A stretch of DNA of 64,000 bases from Microcebus murinus (GCF_040939455.1 NC_134129.1:18146501-18210500), one strand, 5' to 3'; shown: positions 10,091-25,800, numbered from the stretch's first letter. Numbers and translations: made by a program. The notes: generated by a model from the sequence alone, not told the origin.

Positions 10091-10913
10091 TATCTTTGTA
10101 TCCAGAAAGCTTGGCACTTAGTAGATGCCCAATAAAAGTTCATCTCGTAGGTAACATGCACGCCAGCAAGTGTGTGGAGGGCAAGGTCTGGAGCCCTTGG
10201 ATACTATGAGTTGCTTCATCAAACTCATTGCATTTATGTTATAATCTTGGGTTGCAGTTCACCTCTGGAGATCTCATTTAGCAAACCTCTGGGTGTGTCC
10301 CCATTGTCTGAAATGTTAACAAAACTCCTCCAGATGAATCTGAGTCAGGTGTCTGTAGACTTCCGCCTGGAGAAAAACTGGGTTATCTGCTAGACACTAC
10401 AGCAGGCTAAGAATACAGAGATGGTTAAGGCCTAGATCTCATTCTTCAAAAGCTCGAGGTCTAGTAAGAAGGGCCAAGTCACCACACAAGGGTCAACTCA
10501 TTACCAATCAAGGAATCTCTTACTGCACCACAGGTTCATACACCTGTTTTTCTATTTCTTATTGCTTTGGGGGGTCTACAGCTGACCTGCCTTGGCCTAC
10601 CTCACTTAATAACACAAACTGCCTGGCTGTTTATATGTTTTCATACATTCGTAACAGCACGAAGCACAATGTGCAAGGGAATGCACGTGGAAGACTTCAC
10701 ACCAAACTGTGAATATTAGTAACCTCAAGACGGGAATAACAAGGGAATAGAGGAGATTGGTAGCTTTCTTTTCTTTGTTAGAATGAGCATGTATTTGATT
10801 TACTGTCTTTAAAAATTAAGTTGAAGTTTGGGAAGGAAGAAGTTGTAATTTCATATATTACTACGAAACAGCCTAATGCTGCCCCAAAGCAGGCCTGCAC
10901 AGTGCTGGATATT
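10091..10913. other. ATP10D intron 1, unassigned
   Basis: No exon or repeat family recognised in this 0.8 kb. Confidence 0.5.
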
Positions 10914-10988
10914 AATTTTCCCACCCAATATTCCATTTGCTCATTTACAGAAGATGATAAAACCCATAATTTTAAAGTTGTAAAATCT
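10914..10988 (+). other. Donor-like segment shared with 21084-21159
   Basis: Beginning AATTTTCCCACCCAATATTC and running to the Alu duplication AAAGTTGTAAAATCT, this 75-bp non-Alu sequence recurs with a few differences at 21084-21159. Here it is continuous with ordinary flanking DNA on both sides of the Alu, so it looks like the original locus. Confidence 0.9.
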
Positions 10989-11247
10989 TTCGAAACCAGC
11001 CTGAGCGAAAGCGAGACCCCGTCTCTACTATAAACAGAAAGAAATGAATTGGCCAACTAAAAATATATATAGAAAAAATTAGCCGGGCGTAGTGGCACGT
11101 GCCTGTAGTCCCAGCTACTCTGGAGGCTGAGGCAAGAGGATCACTTGAGGCCAGGAGTTGGAGGTTGCTGTGAGCGAGGCTGACGCCACGGCACTCACTC
11201 TAGCCCGGGCAACAGAGCGAGACTCTGTCTCAAATAAATAAATAAAT
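10989..11247 (+). mobile_element. Alu (lemur type), 5'-truncated
   Basis: Starts at TTCGAAACCAGCCTGAGCGA, lacking the first ~95 bp. Flanked by AAAGTTGTAAAATCT (10974-10988) and AAAGTTCTAAAATCT (11248-11262). The unusual GAGCGAAAGCGAG wording is shared with the copy at 21160. Confidence 0.93.
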
Positions 11248-11262
11248 AAAGTTCTAAAATCT

Positions 11263-11641
11263 ATAAACACCAATTTCAGGTATGAAACCAATTAAGATCA
11301 GAATTAAAGGGACATCAACCAAGCATTGCTTAGTAAATAAGTACTAACACTTCTATAATGATTACTATGGAGAAAATACTTTTCGTATGTTATTTAATTT
11401 TCCCAACTTGATGTGGAAGTTCATTTCCATTTTTCAAAGGAAGAAACAAAGTTCAAAGAAGGCTTTAAAATGTTCTCAAGGCATGTATATATATATATAA
11501 TCATGGACTCCAAAGTCGTGCCTTTCCAACCATGCAACGTTATTTATACATAAAATTTTAAATAATCAAATATAACCATTTAAGATTAGATTATTTCTAA
11601 CTATAGTTTTTTTTTTTTTTTTTTTAGAAGATATTGAAAAC
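11263..11641. other. ATP10D intron 1; MIR-like trace
   Basis: 11340-11470 resembles a decayed MIR (ATGTTATTTAATTTTCCCAA, AAGGAAGAAACAAAGTTC). An (AT)n run is at 11488-11500 and a T21 run at 11608-11628. Nothing else seen. Confidence 0.45.
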
Positions 11642-11654
11642 TAAAATCCTTCAC

Positions 11655-11993
11655 GGGCCGGGCGCGGTGGCTCACGCCTGCAATCCCAGCACTCTGGGAG
11701 GCTGAGGCGGGAGGATCGCTCAAGGTCAGGAGTTCGAAACCAGCCTGAGCAAGAGCGAGACTCCCATCTCTAGTATAGATAGAAAGAAATTAATTGGCCA
11801 ACTAATATAGAGATAAAAAATGAGCCGGGCATGGTGGTGCATGCCTGTAGTCCCAGCTACTTGGGAGGCTGAGGCAGGAGGATCGCTTGAGCCCAGGAGA
11901 TTGAGGTTGCTGTGAGCGAGGCTGACGCCACGGCACTCACTCTAGCCTGGGCAACAGAGTGAGCTCTGTCTCAAAAAATAACATAAAATAAAA
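11655..11993 (+). mobile_element. Alu (lemur type)
   Basis: Full dimer with (AAAAT)n tail, flanked by exact TAAAATCCTTCAC (11642-11654 and 11994-12006). Confidence 0.96.
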
Positions 11994-12304
11994 TAAAATC
12001 CTTCACTAACAGAGCATACCTAAAATGTATCATTCTAAGTTCCTTATTATACGCAAATACACCAAAAGCACACTTAGTTCTCACAAACCGTGTTTTCCTT
12101 AATGAATGCATAAAGAGAAGTCTGCAGCAGGGAACACTCACTACCAGAGGTAAATAAAAGGATAATGAATCCTCTTGAGCCCAGTTAGTATTTTAAAATT
12201 GCTGAAGTCATCACCAGCCAACAAACAACTTGAGAAATACATATGAGTTCACTTGTGCAAAAGAGAAAAACATGCTCATGTGTAGTCATTTCAGAGATGC
12301 TCTA

Positions 12305-12475
12305 TGTTTGTTTCTTTCAAACTCAGCATGCATCAGAATCCCCTAAACCTCAGGCCTCCTGGGTTTCTGCTCAGGGAGGTCTAGAGTCTGCATGTCCAAC
12401 GAGTTTGCAGTCAGCGCTGGTGCTGCTGGTCCCCGGACCACACTTTGAGAACCACTGCTTTATGCTAAGTAGCAT
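12305..12475. mobile_element. MER5-like hAT-Charlie fossil
   Basis: AGCATGCATCAGAATCCCCT near one end and CCACACTTTGAGAACCACTG at the other give the MER5-type palindromic layout. Confidence 0.65.
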
Positions 12476-12519
12476 TACTGCAAGATGTAAAGTTGAAATT
12501 AAGAGTATGTGATGACCAG

Positions 12520-13467
<948 letters not shown>

Positions 13468-13819
13468 TTTCTTTTTTTTTTTTTTTTTTTTTTTTTTTGA
13501 GACAGAGTCTCACTCTGTTGCCCAGGCTAGAGTGCTGTGGCGTCAGCCTCGCTCACAGCAACCTTAGTCTCCAGGGCTCAAGCGATCCTCCTGCCTCAGC
13601 CTCCCGAGTAGCTGGGACTACAGGCATGCGCCACCATGCCCGGCTAATTTTTTCTATATATATATTAGTTGGCCAATTAATTTATTTCTATTTATAGTAG
13701 AGACGGGGGGGGGGTCTTGCTCTTGCTCAGGCTGGTTTCCAACTCCTGACCTTGAGCAATCTGCCCGCCTCGGCCTCCCAGAGAACCAGGATTACAGGCG
13801 TGAGCCACCGCGCCCGGCC
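13468..13819 (-). mobile_element. Alu (lemur type)
   Basis: Full dimer with a T28-type tail; a G9 run sits at 13706-13714. Flanks ATAATCAGTTTC and ACAATCAGATTC are an imperfect target duplication. Confidence 0.93.
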
Positions 13820-14524
13820 TACAATCAGATTCAATCAACATTTCCAAAAGTTCCCCATGGAAGAACAGTGGGTCTTGGCCTTGACAGGTGGATAACCTTT
13901 GTCTCCACCAAGATGAGAAGCCAATGGAGGGGGGGGGAGGGAATCAATGTTCTTATATGCTCCAAATCTTGAAAGACAGACAGACAGGTTATCCATCGCG
14001 GTCAATGAAAAGCACAGAGAAATTTCACAGCTATAGGTTCCCGAGAATAAGGTAGAAACTGTTCCACAGTAGACTCACGGTATGAAAGTCTCCTTGTGGC
14101 TCCACTCTGTGTCAACTGTGTTCCCTTGTTCAACTCTGTCTGTAAGAGGCATACTACTGCACGGAGACTGATCACTTTTCTTACAGGTAATGACAATAGC
14201 ACTAAGATCACTGGGTAGCGTGGCTGGCTTCTTTGCACCACCAGTTGCCAAGGTGGCATGTTGGCATTTCATCCTGCTACCTACTCTAAAAGGCTTCTTC
14301 TTCATGTCACGCAACCTCTGGAAAAGAAGATAAGTATAAACGGTACATGTGGCTGTATCTAATACAGGTTTTTGTGATGACAAGAGTCAGTTTTTGTAGT
14401 GGGAAAATTGTGGGTCTTGAATAACAAAGTTACACAATCCTTAGTGTTCTCCATTGGCTAGGAAGAGCCACATTTGCTGAATAAACTCACCTTGGAGTTG
14501 AGTGCCATTTATTTAATCAAATCT
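13820..14524. other. ATP10D intron 1, unassigned
   Basis: A G-run at 13930-13938; two overlapping minus-strand open frames (14002-14383) lack recognisable domains or splice context. I do not call a gene. Confidence 0.45.
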
Positions 14525-14820
14525 CTTTTTTTTTGAGACAGAGTCTGGCTTTGTTGCCCAGGCTAGTGTGAGTGCCGTGGCGTCAGCCTCGCTCACAGCA
14601 ACCTCAAACTCCTGGGCTCAAGCGATCCTCCTGCCTCAGCCTCCCAAATAGCTGTTTTCTATATATATATATTAGTTGGCCAATTAATTTCTTTCTATTT
14701 TTAGTAGAGACGGGGTCTCGCTCTTGCTCAGGCTGGTCTCGAACTCCTGACCTTGACTGATCCTCCTGCCTCGGCCTCCCAGAGTGCTGGGATTACAGGC
14801 GTGAGCCACTGCGCCTGGCC
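14525..14820 (-). mobile_element. Alu (lemur type) with internal deletion
   Basis: About 45 bp are missing from the right-monomer start: the text jumps from CAAATAGCTG straight to TTTTCTATATATAT. Confidence 0.92.
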
Positions 14821-15100
14821 TAGATTTTTTTTTTTATATATATACACACTATGGAATACTAAGATTTTTCTTGAAAGGACTGCATCTCCAAATGAGTTAC
14901 TGTTTGTGGATGCTTAGGCTAGAAGCTGGTTTAAGTTAGCAAAAAGGCAGGTGAATTGTTGCAGTTATATGCATATTTCCGTGAAATTAGGAACTAAAAA
15001 AAAAAAATCGCACCCACATTCATGGTGATTCTCTCATATGCCTTAATCTACTCTTAAAACTGAAAGAAAACATAAACATATGTTAAAATATCAATGATAG

Positions 15101-15436
<336 letters not shown>

Positions 15437-15447
15437 ATCAATGATAG

Positions 15448-16142
15448 CAATCCTTAATGCTAGGTTTTGATCTTGACAATCTTAGATGTTCCTAAAATAA
15501 TGTTATTGATTGCATCGCTGTTTGTTTCTACTAATCAATAATAAAGATTTGGAAGTTTTGAAAATAAAATAGAATAATGTTATTGAAATGACAGAATAGC
15601 ATGTGTCTGAGATTTGGTTATTCAAATATTCAATATTCATTAATAAATATGATTAATTTAGTAGACTTAAGACCATTAACAATATCTACCATTTGATATG
15701 CCAAGTTTCTATGCCGGAGATAAACATATATTAACTTCAATCCTTACAACAAGTATATGTTATTATTCCCATTTAGCGATGAGGAAACTGTTTGCTCAGA
15801 GGACTTGAGAAACTCATCGAAGTGACAAAGCTTGGTAGGAGGTTACTCGAGCGTAACCCAAATGTCTCAGATGGAATGAGAGCCTGTCCATGTAGCTATT
15901 AGACAGCTGTGCTATAAGGCAGAAAGACTTGAAAAACTGGCAGAAGTTGGCAGAAGGCACAGAGCCCTGGCAACCCACCAAAGAATGGGCATTTCATGGT
16001 ATCTCACTACAGCTTTTATTATGCATGCTAAGATTATTATAGTTCACATCAAGATCCGGAGCATGTAGTCCTATAAAAATGGACCCTAATGAGACTTTGC
16101 AACAGAAAGACATAAAAAAAAAAAAAAAAAAAGAAAGAAATA
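15448..16142. repeat. Intron 1 with MIR at about 15715-15910
   Basis: TTATTATTCCCATTTAGCGA then TGAGGAAACTGTTTGCTCAG are MIR text in plus orientation. The rest is unassigned AT-rich intron. Confidence 0.6.
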
Positions 16143-16973
<831 letters not shown>

Positions 16974-16988
16974 TATTTAGTGAAATCT

Positions 16989-17170
16989 GGCCAGGCGTGG
17001 TGGCTCACGCCTGTAATCCTAGCACTCTGGGAGGCCGAGATCATTTGAGCTCAGGAGTTCGAGTTCAAGACCAGCCTGAGCAAGAGCGAGACCCCATCTC
17101 TACTAAAAAATAAGAAAGAAATTAACTGGCCAACTAAAAATATATAGAAAAAAACTTTTTTTTTTTTAAA
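16989..17170 (+). mobile_element. Free left Alu monomer (lemur type)
   Basis: Only the left monomer plus linker is present, ending AAAAATATATAGAAAAAAAC, a T-run and AAA. Exact 15-bp duplication TATTTAGTGAAATCT (16974-16988 and 17171-17185) shows it was inserted as a monomer, not truncated afterwards. Confidence 0.93.
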
Positions 17171-17185
17171 TATTTAGTGAAATCT

Positions 17186-18119
17186 ATTTTTACCGTTCAG
17201 AGATCTCTTATGCTTAAATTTGTTTAGTAAATATCTCCTTAAAGGCTACCATGGGCCAGCTAGGCAAGATTCAGGCACTGGAGCCAAAGTGATAAAAAAA
17301 AGTCTTGTGCAAACTCCATGCCCTGGAGAAGAAAAAAGTCTACTAAAGAGATCAGGCATGAACCTCATGAGTTTCTCTCATTACCTGAAATGCTTCCGAG
17401 ATTTGATTCCCGTGAGACAAACTTGGATATGTATACAACCTGGTTTCAGACCAGGAAATGGTAAGAGCATTAAAACACTAAACAAGCGAGAAGTAAGTTC
17501 TTAAACGAAACTCGAGCACATCTTAGTGTTCATTTTGAAAATCAGAGCCAGAATATCTGTTTAAACTGGCAGAAGAACACAAATTCCCTGGTTTCCTAGC
17601 TACCTTTACTCATTCATACTTAGCAGGCCAAACCCCAGCTGTGTGTGACAAAAGCTTTGTGTGCGTGTGTGCAAAACATAATAAGCACGTTGGATTGTAG
17701 TTCTAAAGATAGTCTTAAAAGATTATTAGGAACATAAAGGGGCATGAGTGATAATTTATTCGTTTATCTGCTCTTCCAATAAGACCATCTCGTCTGCTGC
17801 TTTAGCCAATAGTTGCAGGATGCCTGGCACACAGCCAACACTCAATGAATATTTTTTAATGAATTAACTAATGTCAGTCAGGTTCTTTGTGGTATACTAT
17901 GCACCCTGGGAATGAATACTCTTTAAATGGGAGGCATCTTGGGAGCAGAAAGGCTAATCCATTCATAACAAGTGTTATTGAATGAAGAAGTAGGATCTGT
18001 TGCTGCGGTTCTACTTGGCCAATTCTAACTTGCCCCTTAAAATGACCTTAAAGCCACCTGACCTTTGCCAGAGAAACGAATTACGTTTGTCCTCAGATGG
18101 TTGGCGACTTGCATCGTAT
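17186..18119. other. ATP10D intron 1, unassigned
   Basis: No exon or repeat family recognised in this 0.9 kb. Confidence 0.45.
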
Positions 18120-18292
18120 CAGATCACTGGTCCTCAAATGGGACCAACTTTGCCGCCACCCCTGCAAATCTCCCAGGTACATTTGGGAGTACCTGGAGAT
18201 ACTTTTGGTTGTGGATCTAAGCCAGGGATTCTGTTAAATACGCTACAATGTATTATACAAGACAGTCCCTGACAACAAAGGATTATCTAGCC
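18120..18292. mobile_element. hAT-Charlie fossil interrupted by a younger hAT
   Basis: TTTGGGAGTACCTGGAGATA, TTTTGGTTGTGG, AGGACAGTCCC-like text and ACAACAAAGGATTATCTAG match an old non-autonomous hAT-Charlie. The younger element at 18293 is inserted in it. Confidence 0.65.
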
Positions 18293-18516
18293 CAGGGGTC
18301 CTCAAATTTTTTAAACAGGGGGCCAGGTCACTGTCCCCCAGACTGTTGGAGGGCTGTTGGAGAGTGTGGCCGCATATTCCACGCATGCACACTGTGGGCC
18401 CAGGACGAGCTGGCTGCTAAGCAGGACAGGCAGCGGCGGCAAAACCATAGAGGGGGCCGGATAAATGTCCTGGGTGGGCCGCATGTGGCCCTTGGGCCAT
18501 AGTTTGAGGACACCTG
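18293..18516. mobile_element. Non-autonomous hAT transposon, copy B
   Basis: CAGGGGTCCTCAAATTTTTT to AGTTTGAGGACACCTG. Same interior as copies A and C (GCTGCTAAGCAGGACAGGCA). Flanks ATCTAGCC and CCTTAGCC may be a decayed 8-bp duplication. Confidence 0.88.
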
Positions 18517-18690
18517 CCTTAGCCTCTCTGAGCTGTGGTTTTCAAATCTGTGAGATGGAAAATAATATCACCTACCCAGCAGAATTTTGCAAAGAGTCTT
18601 ATTAAATAATGCACAGCACCAGACACACCGAAAATGCTCGATAATTTCATTCTTTCAGCTAATATTTGTGGCGCTCCTAATATTTGCCAG
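18517..18690 (-). repeat. MIR SINE
   Basis: CCTCTCTGAGCTGTGGTTTT, AATCTGTGAGATGGAAAATA and TGCACAGCACC follow the reverse MIR. Confidence 0.65.
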
Positions 18691-20162
18691 GCATTGTTAT
18701 AGATACTGGAAATCAACTAGGGAACAAAACAGACAAAAGTCCCTGCCTTCCAGGAGATCATTTTCTGGTGCACCTTAATTTTACCTTGTTCTGGGCATAG
18801 TGTTGGGTACTTCGGGATGAATAAAGAAAAGAGCCCCAGAATAGGTCAAAATATTCAATTCGATAAAAAAGATAAAATCACAATAATCACATACAGCATA
18901 TGAATTTATGGAAATAGAAAATCCTATGACAAAGCATGGCAAGAGGTTAGAAGATGGAGAGGGAGAAAAAGGAAGGCTTCCCAGAAGAAAAAAGCAATTT
19001 AAATGAGCCTTGGGGAAATGCTTAGAATCCTGATGGGAGAAATGTATAGATTTTAGAAAAGGCACTACAAATAAAGACATGGAGGCTGGAAAACTCTACG
19101 TTTATATTAAGTAACACTGAGTAGAGTTTAGCATAGCTGGGGTTGCAGGAACGAATTAAAAGAGTGATGGGAAATTAAATGAAAATCTATGTCAGGATCA
19201 TATTGAAGAACTCAACTGCTAAGATGAAGAATTTACAAATTTCGTAAGCTTGAAGGAAATGGGGAATTGTCAAAGATACTTTGAGTAGAGTGTGCTAGGA
19301 TACAGGCATCGAAAAGAGTTGTTTGGCAAGAAGTGTGAAAGATAACTTTGAAGGAGAAAAGGAAGGGGGAGACTCATTTGGAAAAAACTGAGTAAAATGC
19401 ACGATTTACCAGTAACCTACCAAGGAGCAGGATCATTAGACTTCCAAAGGCCTCTCTGAGTGCATCTCTGTAGCAATGACAACCCCGATGGTCAACACAA
19501 AAAACCTGGCATGAGCCAGGTTCTCATATTCCTCACTTGGTCCTATACCTCCTGGGCTGGCTCCATTTCTCTCCTCTGCCTGTTACCAATACTACATCCT
19601 TAATACTCTGTACCTTAGCCTCATAGTCCTGCCATCAACTCATCCATCTGACCATGACTCACACCAAGCAGGCAGAAAATATATGACAAACGACGTACTT
19701 GGGACACCCATACCCCCTCTTTTACTCTAGCCAGACCCAAATGAAATTGCGGCAATTTGGGAATGGATACTCAGCTTGGAACTCAAAGTAAGAATTACTT
19801 TCCAAAGTTTCCTTACCCTGCTGAAAAAAAGTATTTTGCTTTTCCCGCAGCCCTTGGTTTAGGGATCTTAAAAGTGTAATCATGCTTGAGATTCAGGCAT
19901 ATTTTTTTTTTTCCTACCTTGACAAAGTAGAAATGTTGATTTCTTAGCTAAAGGACATCACAGGTAAGTAGAATGTTTGTGGAGAAAACACCCGAGAACA
20001 CCTCTGTAGGGAAGAATTTAATGAAGAAGAAAAGATAACTAGAATGTTTAACTATACCCTTCTACATATTAATATGACCTATTTAAGAGGAATTAAAATG
20101 TTTAAACATCTAGTTTGAACATCACTAGATTTAAAAAAAAAAAGAAAAGAAATATATTTTTA
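18691..20162. other. ATP10D intron 1, unassigned
   Basis: 1.5 kb of AT-rich intron in which I recognise neither exon nor repeat. Confidence 0.45.
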
Positions 20163-20272
20163 ATATATAAAGTTCTTGCTCAGGCTGGTTTCGAACTCCT
20201 GACCTCGAGCAATCTGCCCGCCTCGGCCTCCCAGAGTGCTAGGATTATAGGCGTGAGCCACTGTGCCCGGCC
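20163..20272 (-). mobile_element. Alu left-monomer fragment
   Basis: Minus orientation: starts GGCCGGGCAC at 20272 and stops after CCTGAGCAAGAAC, before the linker. Its 5' flank 20273-20308 reappears attached to the 5' end of the Alu at 8415. Confidence 0.88.
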
Positions 20273-20308
20273 CATATGTTGATTTTTTTTTTCAAAAACT
20301 AGGGTATC
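20273..20308 (-). other. Segment shared (inverted) with 8381-8414
   Basis: On the minus strand it reads GATACCCTAGTTTTTGAAAA then AAAAAATCAACATATG directly into an Alu, as at 8381-8414 with two single-base length differences in homopolymers. Confidence 0.85.
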
Positions 20309-20579
20309 AGTTTTTAACTTTCTTTTTTTCACATCTCATATCATCAACATTTTCCCATATCATTGAATAGTCTTCCTAACAACCTCACGCATTTTGATTT
20401 GTTTTCCGTGTTTGTTAACATGATGTGTGAAAATATTGTCATTTATTGCCATGCTGAGATTCTGTGATTACTGGGAGGCTAACATGGCCCCTCCTCCAGC
20501 CTTGGATAATTAAATTTATTTTTCTCTGTGAATAGCCAATTTATAACTGTTTTTCATTGGGGATCATTTTTATTGGGGT
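20309..20579. other. ATP10D intron 1, unassigned
   Basis: Nothing recognised. Confidence 0.4.
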
Positions 20580-20905
20580 AGTCATCTATCTCTTGGTCCA
20601 TTCAAGCTGCTATTAACAAATTATCCTAAACTGGGGGACTTATAAACAACAGAAATTTATTTCTTAAAATTCTAGATGCTGGGAAGTCCAAAATGAAGGT
20701 GCCAGCAGGTTTGGTGTGTAGTTAGAGATCAATTTCTGGTTCATACATTGCCCCTTCCTACTGCATCCTCACATGGTGGCAGGGGCAAGACAGATCTCTG
20801 TGGCCTTTTTTATAAGGGCACTAATCCTATTTATTAGGGCTCCTACCTCATCACCTAATCACCTCCCAAAGGCCCCACCTCCTACTACCATCCCACTGGG
20901 GATTA
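20580..20905 (+). repeat. Old interspersed repeat, related to 46500-47650
   Basis: CAAGCTGCTATTAACAAATT, AAACAACAGAAATTTATTTC, TCACATGGTGGCAGGGGC and CACCTCCCAAAGGCCCCACC follow a common mammalian repeat also found, split, at 46500-46716 and 47450-47650. I do not name the family. Confidence 0.6.
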
Positions 20906-20921
20906 AAAAATCAACATACAG

Positions 20922-23055
<2,134 letters not shown>

Positions 23056-23081
23056 GCATGCAATGATGGCTTGAATATGTG

Positions 23082-23325
23082 GACATTTTTTAACCCTTAA
23101 CTTAAAAGACATTAATTCTAAGAAGCACATTTGTCTAACGGATGAGTCATCTTTGTTTACAACTGTGATTATAAATCACAATCATAAAATTGTGATACTA
23201 TCATCTGTGATTATAATTTACAATCAATTATAATCACATTTTGAGCATTTTCCTTCATTTTACCGGCAACAGCAAACTACATGATTTTCTACATGATTAT
23301 CCAGTTCAGTAAGCGTGAGAAGTGT
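23082..23325 (+). other. Segment with an inverted copy inside the Alu at 24028
   Basis: TTTTTTAACCCTTAACTTAA through CGTGAGAAGTG matches the reverse complement of 24325-24502. This arm has about 65 extra bases of AT-rich mirror-like text (TGTGATTATAAATCACAATC) near 23160-23225. Confidence 0.88.
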
Positions 23326-24013
23326 TTAGTTTTTTTTTTGCCAAGCCAAGGTCAAGCAACTGCGCCCACATCCTGTTTCAGATCTCCATCTTTTCCACAC
23401 TCTCTAACAAAGGTTAAGTCAGCAGTTGCAATGTTATTTTTTAAAACTCTCTAAAAACTTTTGGATGTCGCGGTAAGTTCTCTTCCAATATGTATAACCT
23501 GATCTCATTTTAATAAAAGCAAACAATCTCAGTGCAGGTATGTCATAGGAGTTTGCAATGAGGTCAGAAAGCAGTCCAGAATGGAGCCAGGGGTACTGAA
23601 TGAGGTACTCTGTTACAATAATCATGTGTTCCATGTTTGCTCGTAACAAGTCAACAAACACATTTAGACCATGCTAGTCTTCACAGAGACATGACCTCGC
23701 TGATTTAAAGGCTGATACAAACACCATGAGCCCCTATTCCCTGTTGGTGCACCTCTCAAAGTTGATTAAAGTCACAGCTTGCTCTGAGCCGAAAGACTTG
23801 GGTTTTTTTTTTACCATGAGAAGGATTAGCATGAAAAAAAAAAAGCAAGAAGAAACTTTGGTCTGACTCAGAGCACATTCTAACTGCCTGGGCTGACATG
23901 CCCTCATGCATAAGAGTAGTTTAAACATATTCTTTCTATAGGCACAGAGTCCCAAGACAAGGGACTTTCCGTGCACTAACCAACCAGTGTCTCTCTGCTG
24001 CACATGGCAAATT
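23326..24013. other. ATP10D intron 1, unassigned
   Basis: The minus-strand open frame at 23434-23661 starts with GTG, not ATG, and shows no domain I recognise. No splice support is visible. Confidence 0.4.
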
Positions 24014-24027
24014 AAAACTGCATGCTT

Positions 24028-24577
24028 AGCCGGGCGCGGTGGCTCACACCTGTCATCCTAGCACTCGGGGAGGCGGGAGGATCGCTCAAGGTCAGGAGTT
24101 CGAGACCAGCCTGAGCAAGAAGGAGACCCCCCCCCAATCTCTACTAAAAATAGGAAGAAATTAATTGGCAGACTAAAAATATATAGAGAAAAAATTAGCC
24201 GGGCATGGTAGCACATGCCTGTAGTCCCAGCTACTCGGGAGGAGGCTGAGGCAGGAGGATCGCTTGAGCCCAGGAGTTTGAGGTTGCTGTGAGCTAGGCT
24301 GACGCCAAGGCAGCCTTTGTGGTGTCACTTCTCACGCCTACTGAATTGGATGGGAAATCATGTAGTTTGCTGTTGTCAATAAAATGAAGGAAAAAGCTCA
24401 AAATGTGATTATAATTTATAACAAAATAAAGATGACTCCTCTGTTAGGCAAATGTACTTCTTAGAATTAATGTCTTTTAAATTAAGGGTTAAAAAAATAT
24501 CCAGATATTCTGCCACAGCACTCACTCTAGCCTGGGCAACAAAGTGAGACTCTGTCTAAAAAAAAAAAACAAAAAAA
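24028..24577 (+). mobile_element. Alu (lemur type) split by a 204-bp non-Alu segment
   Basis: AAAACTGCATGCTT (24014-24027 and 24578-24591) encloses an Alu whose right monomer is interrupted after GCTGACGCCA (24307) and resumes at GCCACAGCACTCACTCTAGC (24512). The interrupting 24308-24511 is largely the inverted copy of 23082-23325. Confidence 0.88.
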
Positions 24578-24637
24578 AAAACTGCATGCTTTTCTACTGT
24601 CAAACTGGAGGGAAAGTTAAAAAAAAAAAAAAAAAAG

Positions 24638-24720
24638 GGGGAGGGGGAGAAAGGGCATTTATTGAAACCTTAAAATCTGTACCCCCATAATATGCCAAAA
24701 TAAAAAAAAATAAGAAAAAT
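24638..24720 (+). mobile_element. 3' end of a lemur L1, very short
   Basis: G-rich tract GGGGGAGGGGGAGAAAGGGC, then AAACCTTAAAATCTGTACCC and CATAATATGCCAAAATAAAA; same family as 9065-9302. Confidence 0.65.
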
Positions 24721-25509
24721 AGTTTTTAATTTATATATATAAAAACAAAAAAATGGGGAAAAAAAACTACATGCTTTATAATGTAAAATACAGGGTGCCC
24801 CAAATAACAACAAAGTTCTCTCCAAAGTTGACTGTTTGCAAGGACTAATGCGGGTCTTTTTTTTTTTTTTGCTGCACTCCTCCAAAAAACTATTCCTGAG
24901 CAAGCTGCAACGCACACAAACATCTTTTTTTTTCTTCCTAAGGAATGCACTCCCAGCGGCGTGCTCCCTGGGCTAAACCTCCAACACTTTCCCCCTCTCC
25001 ATCACCTCCCAGACATGCAGCCCGCGCACACCCATCTGCTCCAAACTGCGGGGTTTCGCAACCTGAGGACGAGGCGCGCGCGCGCCCACGCGCGTGCACG
25101 ACCTACCACTTGCGCAAAGCCCAACCTGGAGAGCAGACCAAATAATTCCCCTTTTTTAAATTATTTTTTATTTTTTTATTATTTTTTTTTTCTTTTCCCA
25201 TTTTTCTTTTCTTTTCTTTTCTTCTTCACCTGGAAGTCCTTAACATTTCTCCAAATTCCAGCCCCCCCCCCTTTTTTAAAAAACCAAATAGCTGGGAAGG
25301 GTGTCATCGCTCCAATCTCTCTCTCTGTCTCTTCCTCCCCCTGCCCTGTAGGTCAAGTTCACTGTCAAGGCCAGGTCTGCAGCGCTGGAGCCACGTGGCC
25401 CGCCCTGACCACGGCTGGGGGCCGGCGGGGCCGGGAAGCGGGGCAGGGAAACGGGAAGCGGGAAGGGGCGCGGGCGGGCGGCGGGCGGCGGGCCGGGCCT
25501 CGCTCTTAC

Positions 25510-25700
25510 CGGGTGCCCCCTCCTCCTCCTCGCGGGCGCTCATCGCGGCATGACGATCGCGGTCCGGGCGCCGGAGCAGAGCCCAGCGCGGGCCCGGAGA
25601 GCCGGAGCCGGTTACGCTTCCAGGGCAGCAGCCATCTGCCTTTGCAAAGCAAAAATTTTAAAAATTAAAAAAATTAATTAAAAAAAAAAAAAAAAGTCAG
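25510..25700 (-). other. ATP10D: Probable non-coding first exon of ATP10D
   Basis: On the minus strand a good donor, CCCG|GTAAGAG, has its GT at 25509-25508, in the island and in gene orientation; no better donor was seen. The upstream boundary (transcription start) is not visible and 25700 is a guess. The segment would carry upstream ATGs: a 7-codon frame at 25635-25612, M-P-R-stop at 25551-25540, and an ATG at 25543 whose frame crosses the donor. Confidence 0.5.
25540..25551 (-). promoter_or_regulatory. Minimal upstream ORF (Met-Pro-Arg-stop)
   Basis: ATGCCGCGATGA on the minus strand; its stop overlaps the next upstream ATG as ATGA. Relevant only if the predicted first exon is transcribed. 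Confidence 0.4.
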
Positions 25701-25800
25701 TTTCCGGCTCCCCAAAACTCTCCGCAGCAGCAGCAGCAGCAAGCAGCAAGCAGGCGCCCGAGCCGGCTGCGCCCACAGCGCACTTCTGCTTCTCCTCCTG

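Noticed and set aside
23434..23661. 75-residue minus-strand frame with helical-looking sequence
   Set aside because: It starts with GTG, has no recognisable family, no splice or polyadenylation context and lies inside ATP10D intron 1.
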